From assembly GCF_001905125.1 (NCBI RefSeq), contig NZ_LWLE01000035.1, positions 6,749 through 70,748 on the forward strand: a DNA stretch of 64,000 nucleotides. The letters run 5' to 3'. Each line of letters begins with the position of its first letter. Within the stretch, counting starts at the first letter, position 1. The notes beneath the pieces are model-generated. The model saw only the letters and a program-made list of their open reading frames with translations. It did no database searches and had not been told where the DNA came from. The position numbers and the translations under genes were made by a program. Origin of the DNA: Streptomyces sp. TSRI0281 (GTDB taxonomy: Bacteria; Actinomycetota; Actinomycetes; Streptomycetales; Streptomycetaceae). Positions 59,858 through 64,000 of this stretch are shown in pieces.

Positions 59858-61441
59858 TCACTTCGGTGCGGGTCCCGTCGTCGTGCCCGCCGCCGTCGCC
59901 TTGAGGGCCAGCCACAGCTCCATCCGGGCGTCCGGGTCGTCGAGCGAACGGCCCAGGATCTCCTCCACCCGGCGCATCCGGTAGCGCAGGGTGTGCCGGT
60001 GCACGCCCAGGTCCGCGGCGGCGGCGTCCCACTGGCCGTGCCGGGAGAGCCAGGCGCGCAGGGAGGCGACGAGGTCGCCGCGGCCCTTCGCGTCGTGCTC
60101 GTGCAGCGCGCGGAGCATCCCGTCCGCGAAGGCCCGTACCGCGTCGTCGGCCAGCAGCGGCAGCACCGAGCCCGCCGCCAGCTCCTCGTGCTCGACCAGG
60201 GCCCTGCCCCGTCGGCGGGCGACCGAGAGGGACTGCTCGGCCTGCTTGTACGCGGCGGACACGGCGATCGGTCCGGCCGGGGCGGACAGGCCCACGACGA
60301 CCTCGCCCTCCTCGGCGCCCGGCTCGCGGGCCGGGCGTTCGTCCTGGGCCTCGGCGTACGCGGTACAGGCGGCGACCGCCGCGCCGCCGTCCGCGGCCAG
60401 GACCACCAGGCGTTCGCCCTCGGGGACCATGAGCAGTGTCTCGCCGGACCGGGCGGCGGCGGCCTCCATCGTCCCGGCGAGCGGTTCGGATCCGGCCGGT
60501 GCGGTGGACTCCGCGATCAGCAGCCGGAACGGGGCGTCCAGCAGCCCGCCGTACAGGTCTCCGGCGACGGCCCGCGCATGGTCGGACTCCCCGGCCAGCA
60601 GCATCCGCAGGACCGCCGCGCCGAGCCGCTGCTCGGCCCCCTGGAGCGAGCGGGAGCGGGCGGTGGTCAGGGTCAGCAGGGCGACGGCCGAGTGCACGGC
60701 GTACCGCTCGGCGGTCCCCAGCGCGGCCCCGGTGCCGACGGCCAGGGCGCCGCGGGCCCGGCGTCCGGTGCCCAGCGACTGGAGCTCGACCCGGTCGTCG
60801 GTGCCGCCGACGACCACGCTGGCCGGCGCGGGCCGCTCCCGCAGGCGCTCCACGTCCGGGGTGAGCCGGGCGGCGCGGCGGGCGGCCCAGTCGGGCGCGG
60901 CGGCGACGACGGCGCCCGAGGTGTCGTACAGGGCGGCCCAGCCGTCGACGTGCGCGGCGAGCCGGGTGAGGAGATCGGCGGGACCGTCCCCGGCGAGCGC
61001 GGCCCTGGTCAGTTCGCGCTGGGCCTCGAAGCCCGCGGTGACGGCGCGGTACTGGTCGGCGGCGATGGCGGCGGAGACGGCCTTGCTGATGGCGAGGAAC
61101 GGGGTGCGGCGCGGGACTTCGAGGAGCGGCATCCCGGCCTCGTCGGCGGCGTCGACGAGTGCCTGCGGGATGTCGTCGTAGGTGACGCCGACCGCGAAGC
61201 CGACCCCGGCGACTCCGGCTCCGGCCAGCCGCCGCACGTACCGGCGCATCGCCTCGGCGTTCTCGGCGTCGAGGTTGGTGGCGGTGACGAGGAGGAGCTC
61301 GCCGCCGTCCATGTACGGCACGGGATCGGCGAGCTCGCTGGCGTGCGCCCAGCGCACGGGGGTGTCGAGCCGGTCCGCTCCCGCGCGCACCGTGAGCTTG
61401 AGTGCCGGGTGCTTGATGAGCGAGGCGAGCGTGGGGGGCAT
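59858..61441 (-). CDS. PucR family transcriptional regulator
   Basis: A 527-aa regulator: N-terminal PucR/purine-catabolism domain (PPTLASLIKHPALKLTVRAG, MDGGELLLVTATNL to ~125), a central GGDEF-like CdaR domain (~280-410), and a C-terminal helix-turn-helix of the PucR/CdaR type (DLGVHRHTLRYRMRRVEEIL). Such proteins often control amine, amino-acid or purine catabolism, so a link with the downstream aldehyde dehydrogenase is reasonable. ATG at 61441 with GAGGG about 9 nt upstream; an upstream ATG would add 20 non-homologous residues. Confidence 0.93.
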   Translation of the reverse strand: MPPTLASLIKHPALKLTVRAGADRLDTPVRWAHASELADPVPYMDGGELLLVTATNLDAENAEAMRRYVRRLAGAGVAGVGFAVGVTYDDIPQALVDAADEAGMPLLEVPRRTPFLAISKAVSAAIAADQYRAVTAGFEAQRELTRAALAGDGPADLLTRLAAHVDGWAALYDTSGAVVAAAPDWAARRAARLTPDVERLRERPAPASVVVGGTDDRVELQSLGTGRRARGALAVGTGAALGTAERYAVHSAVALLTLTTARSRSLQGAEQRLGAAVLRMLLAGESDHARAVAGDLYGGLLDAPFRLLIAESTAPAGSEPLAGTMEAAAARSGETLLMVPEGERLVVLAADGGAAVAACTAYAEAQDERPAREPGAEEGEVVVGLSAPAGPIAVSAAYKQAEQSLSVARRRGRALVEHEELAAGSVLPLLADDAVRAFADGMLRALHEHDAKGRGDLVASLRAWLSRHGQWDAAAADLGVHRHTLRYRMRRVEEILGRSLDDPDARMELWLALKATAAGTTTGPAPK

Positions 61442-61541
61442 GGGACCGGGAACCCTCAGAGGTCGATGGTGTCGATTTCGCCGTCCCGTATGAACGGCCA
61501 CCTTCGATTCTGCCAGGGCGGCAGGGTCCCCGTGACCGTTC

Positions 61542-63905
61542 TCAGCCGCCGAGCTCCACCAGGAGCGGGGGTGCGTGCTCGCCGTCGACCGTCGTCAGGG
61601 AGAGCACCGCGTGCCCGGCCGGAACGGAGTACGCCAGCTCGGAGGCCGACCAGCGCTCCCGCTCGACCTGCCGTACGGTCACGGCGTCCCTGGTCACGGC
61701 CTTGCCGGTGACGAGCTTGCGCAGCGCGTGCAGGGCCCGGGTGAACGGCTGGTCGGCGAAGACGGTGTGCTGGGCGACCTCACGGGTCTCCACCCATTCC
61801 TTGCCCCATGCCTCCGTGAACCGCTTGCCGTCCCAGGTGGTGAGGCCGGAGAAGGCCATGGTGCAGCCGACCGCGCCGAGCAGGGGGGTGTGCAGGTTCT
61901 CCGGGACGTCGTCGATCGTACGCAGCGCGAGGACCACGCCCGCGTTCACGGAGCGCAGGCGCCGGATGCCCCGGACGGTCTCGGCGGTGACGGCGTGGGT
62001 GGCGTCGTCCAGGACGAGGCAGACGAAGAGCGAACGGTCGGTGCGGGCCGCGGTGATGGCGTTGAACTGGGCGAGCAGGAGCCGGGTGAGCAGCCGGGAC
62101 GCCTCCGCGTGGCCGCGTTCCGGGAGGTCGACGCGGACCCGCAGCGGATGCTGTTCCAGGGAGCGCAGGGAGAAGGCGCGGGCCTGTTCACCGGTGGTGA
62201 AGAACCCGGCGAACGCGGGCCGGTCGAGCAGGGCGATCCGGTCGGCGAGTACCGGGGCGGGATCTCCCGCCCCGCCCGCCTGCCGGGCGCGGGCGTCCAG
62301 TTCGCGCAGCATGGCCCGGTGCCCGCCCGCTTCGAGCGACGCCCTCAGCGCGGCCAGCGGGTGCGGGTCGCCGTCGAGGAGTTCGCGCAGTTCGGGGACG
62401 CCGGGGAAGCAGCCGTGGGCGGCGTGGTAGGGGCCGAGCAGCTGGGCCAGTACGGTCGCGGCGCGTCGGCTGTCGAGGCTGCCGACGTCGCCGATCAGCC
62501 CCTCCGCGAGCACGGTCGCGGCCTCGTCGGGATCGGTCGTGCCGCCGTACAGGTCGAAGTCGTGCGCGGATTCGGGGTCACCGATCGCCACGACGACGTC
62601 ATAGGCGTCGTCGTGGCCGAGCGGCGCTCCGGCGGCGCCGACGGCGAGCAGCGCCGCCTTCCCGGCGAGGGCCTGGAGCGCGAGGGACTCGACGACCGGC
62701 CGCACCAGCCGGGCCGACTTACCGGCTCCGGGCGGGCCCACCGCCAGCAGCGAGGTGCCCAGCAGCGTGGGGTCCAGGGCCAGGCCCGCGCCCCGGCGGG
62801 CGTACGGGTTGTGCGCGTCGTCGGCGCAGCGGCCGATCCGGACCTGTCCGGTGAGCAGATCGTGCCGGGCGGTGCGCCGGGGCAGGTCGCGCCGGCCCGA
62901 GGGGTGCAGGGCGGCGGCGCCGCCGGCCCGCAGGACGGCTTCGCTCAGCGCGGCGAGCCGGTCGGGGTGGCCCCGGCCGGCGGCCCAGGCGTGGCGCAGC
63001 CGTGCGCAGTCGACGTCGTTCATGCGGCCGGTGCGCACCTCGGCGGTCAGGGCGTCGGCGGCGTCCGTCCATCCGGCGGCCCGCAGCTCGGGCCACCGGT
63101 CGGCAGCGGTGGCGGAGACCTGGGCCGGTACGGGGAGGGCCTCGTCCGGTGCCCGCGCGGCGGAGCGCTTCCCGAGATGGGTGGTGGCCAGTTCGCGCCA
63201 GTGCCCCAGCAGGGCGAACGGCCAGAGCACCGCGGCGGCGATCACCGTGTAGACGATGTTCACGACCGTCTGGCTCTGGAAGTTCTCGCCGCCCACGACC
63301 GCGGCGGCCAGGATCAGGGCGGGCCTGAGGACCGGCACGGCGTCCTTCCAGACGAGCAGCTGTGCCAGCCCCGCGCCCACCGCCGCCGCCACCGCGAGGA
63401 AGGGCTGCCCCCGGCCCGCCACATGGCGGCGGAAGAGCTCGGACCAGTTGCCCAGGCGTCCGCAGCCGTAGACCAGGAGCCCGAACAGGACGGCCTCGTA
63501 CACCGTGAGGGCACGGGCTCCTTCGACCGTCGCGGGACCGCCGAAGCTCCCGGCGTACCACCAGTCGCCGGGGGTGAAGAGCTTCACCGGGACCAGCCGG
63601 TAGGGGAGGTAGCCGTTGCGCCAGAGCGACCACAGGAGCAGGCCGGACAGCAGCGAGATCACCACGCCGACCACGAGGGAGCGGTCGGAGACGCCCTCGG
63701 GCCGCTCGGGGGGCCGCGGGGTGTATCCGTACCGCCAGATGCCCGGGTCCTGCGGCCGGCGCGGGGTGCGCAGCCATTCGTCGAGCGGGGGTCCCTCGGC
63801 CGGGGCCCCGATCCGGGGCGGCGCGGACGGCGGTGGCGGCGGCGTGGGTCCGGGCACCCGTTTCGCGCTCGTGCCCCGTGCGCGGTGCGTGCCTTCGTCG
63901 TTCAT
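61542..63905 (-). CDS. Membrane-anchored VirD4/TraD-like ATP-binding protein
   Basis: A 787-aa protein. Residues 1-70 are Pro-rich and disordered. Four or more membrane segments lie at about 75-265 (VVGVVISLLSGLLLWSLW, VYEAVLFGLLVYGCG, FLAVAAAVGAGLAQLLVW, VVNIVYTVIAAAVLWPFALL). The cytosolic part has a Walker A motif GPPGAGKSARLV (~413), a Walker B-like LFVCLVLDDATHA (~650), and a strand order like the type IV coupling protein/TraG family. It has no neighbouring relaxase or mating genes. Such chromosomal proteins are conserved in streptomycetes as ATP/GTP-binding proteins; the function is unknown. ATG at 63905. Confidence 0.85.
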   Translation of the reverse strand: MNDEGTHRARGTSAKRVPGPTPPPPPSAPPRIGAPAEGPPLDEWLRTPRRPQDPGIWRYGYTPRPPERPEGVSDRSLVVGVVISLLSGLLLWSLWRNGYLPYRLVPVKLFTPGDWWYAGSFGGPATVEGARALTVYEAVLFGLLVYGCGRLGNWSELFRRHVAGRGQPFLAVAAAVGAGLAQLLVWKDAVPVLRPALILAAAVVGGENFQSQTVVNIVYTVIAAAVLWPFALLGHWRELATTHLGKRSAARAPDEALPVPAQVSATAADRWPELRAAGWTDAADALTAEVRTGRMNDVDCARLRHAWAAGRGHPDRLAALSEAVLRAGGAAALHPSGRRDLPRRTARHDLLTGQVRIGRCADDAHNPYARRGAGLALDPTLLGTSLLAVGPPGAGKSARLVRPVVESLALQALAGKAALLAVGAAGAPLGHDDAYDVVVAIGDPESAHDFDLYGGTTDPDEAATVLAEGLIGDVGSLDSRRAATVLAQLLGPYHAAHGCFPGVPELRELLDGDPHPLAALRASLEAGGHRAMLRELDARARQAGGAGDPAPVLADRIALLDRPAFAGFFTTGEQARAFSLRSLEQHPLRVRVDLPERGHAEASRLLTRLLLAQFNAITAARTDRSLFVCLVLDDATHAVTAETVRGIRRLRSVNAGVVLALRTIDDVPENLHTPLLGAVGCTMAFSGLTTWDGKRFTEAWGKEWVETREVAQHTVFADQPFTRALHALRKLVTGKAVTRDAVTVRQVERERWSASELAYSVPAGHAVLSLTTVDGEHAPPLLVELGG

Positions 63906-64000
63906 GAACCGTTGCCCCCTGACCAGCCAGGTCCGTCCACTGCCCCGGTCAATCTAGTGGGCCCGCACGGGGAGTTCAGCCAAGTGCTGTCCCGTGATCC
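63906..64000. other. Intergenic DNA at the right edge
   Basis: Upstream region of the VirD4-like gene. No additional gene or clear regulatory element is visible before the window ends. Confidence 0.3.

Noticed and set aside
61542..63905. Possibility that the VirD4-like gene marks an integrated conjugative element
   Set aside because: No relaxase, integrase, attachment repeat or shift in composition is visible in the window; kept only as an open question in the findings.

Overview
The window is high-GC actinobacterial chromosome, almost certainly Streptomyces. Codon third positions are G/C throughout, GTG starts are common, and the order of housekeeping blocks (pnp-rpsO, rimP-nusA-ylxR-infB-DUF503-rbfA-truB-ribF, proS, ispG-rseP-dxr) matches the conserved Streptomyces core. 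Coding density is high and I saw no tRNA, rRNA, insertion sequence, CRISPR array or phage gene.

Layout. 1-3966 (minus): an M16 zinc peptidase cut by the window edge, pnp and rpsO, with an rpsO-pnp intergenic hairpin. 4144-24460: an ESX-type (type VII) secretion locus in several opposing transcription units: eccD (-); eccC (+); a block of four unrecognised secretion-associated genes and a DUF397/BldB-type gene (+); a WXG100 pair, mycP and eccB (-); then eccE, an unknown 240-aa gene and a proline/glutamine-rich ParA-like ATPase (+). The EccB/C/D/E membrane complex, mycosin and small substrates are all present; EccA is absent. 24638-30673 (+): a complete five-gene dipeptide/oligopeptide ABC transporter operon with translationally coupled reading frames. 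30767-31993 (-): an XdhC/CoxI molybdoenzyme maturation factor.

32117-44291 (-): the translation/ribosome-assembly operon rimP-nusA-ylxR-infB-DUF503-rbfA-truB, a terminator, then a large NTPase protein with a degenerate protease domain placed between truB and ribF. 44469-46443 (+): a lipoprotein, a ferritin-like DUF4439 protein and an aminoglycoside-phosphotransferase-fold protein that lacks its catalytic residues. 46599-53925 (-): proS, two GNAT acetyltransferases, ispG, the site-2 protease rseP and dxr, so two MEP isoprenoid genes flank rseP. 53913-55842 (-): a lincosamide-type nucleotidyltransferase and an EPSP-synthase-like gene. 55935-61441 (-): an acyl-CoA dehydrogenase, an aldehyde dehydrogenase and a PucR-type regulator. 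61542-63905 (-): a membrane-anchored VirD4/TraD-like ATPase.

The items most worth a second look are the cargo-like block inside the type VII locus (9988-14923), the pseudoprotease-NTPase fusion (33117-36935), the predicted pseudokinase (45520-46443), and the EPSP-synthase-like enzyme with an altered PEP loop (54607-55842). All functional statements come from motif reading of the translated sequence; no database search was run.
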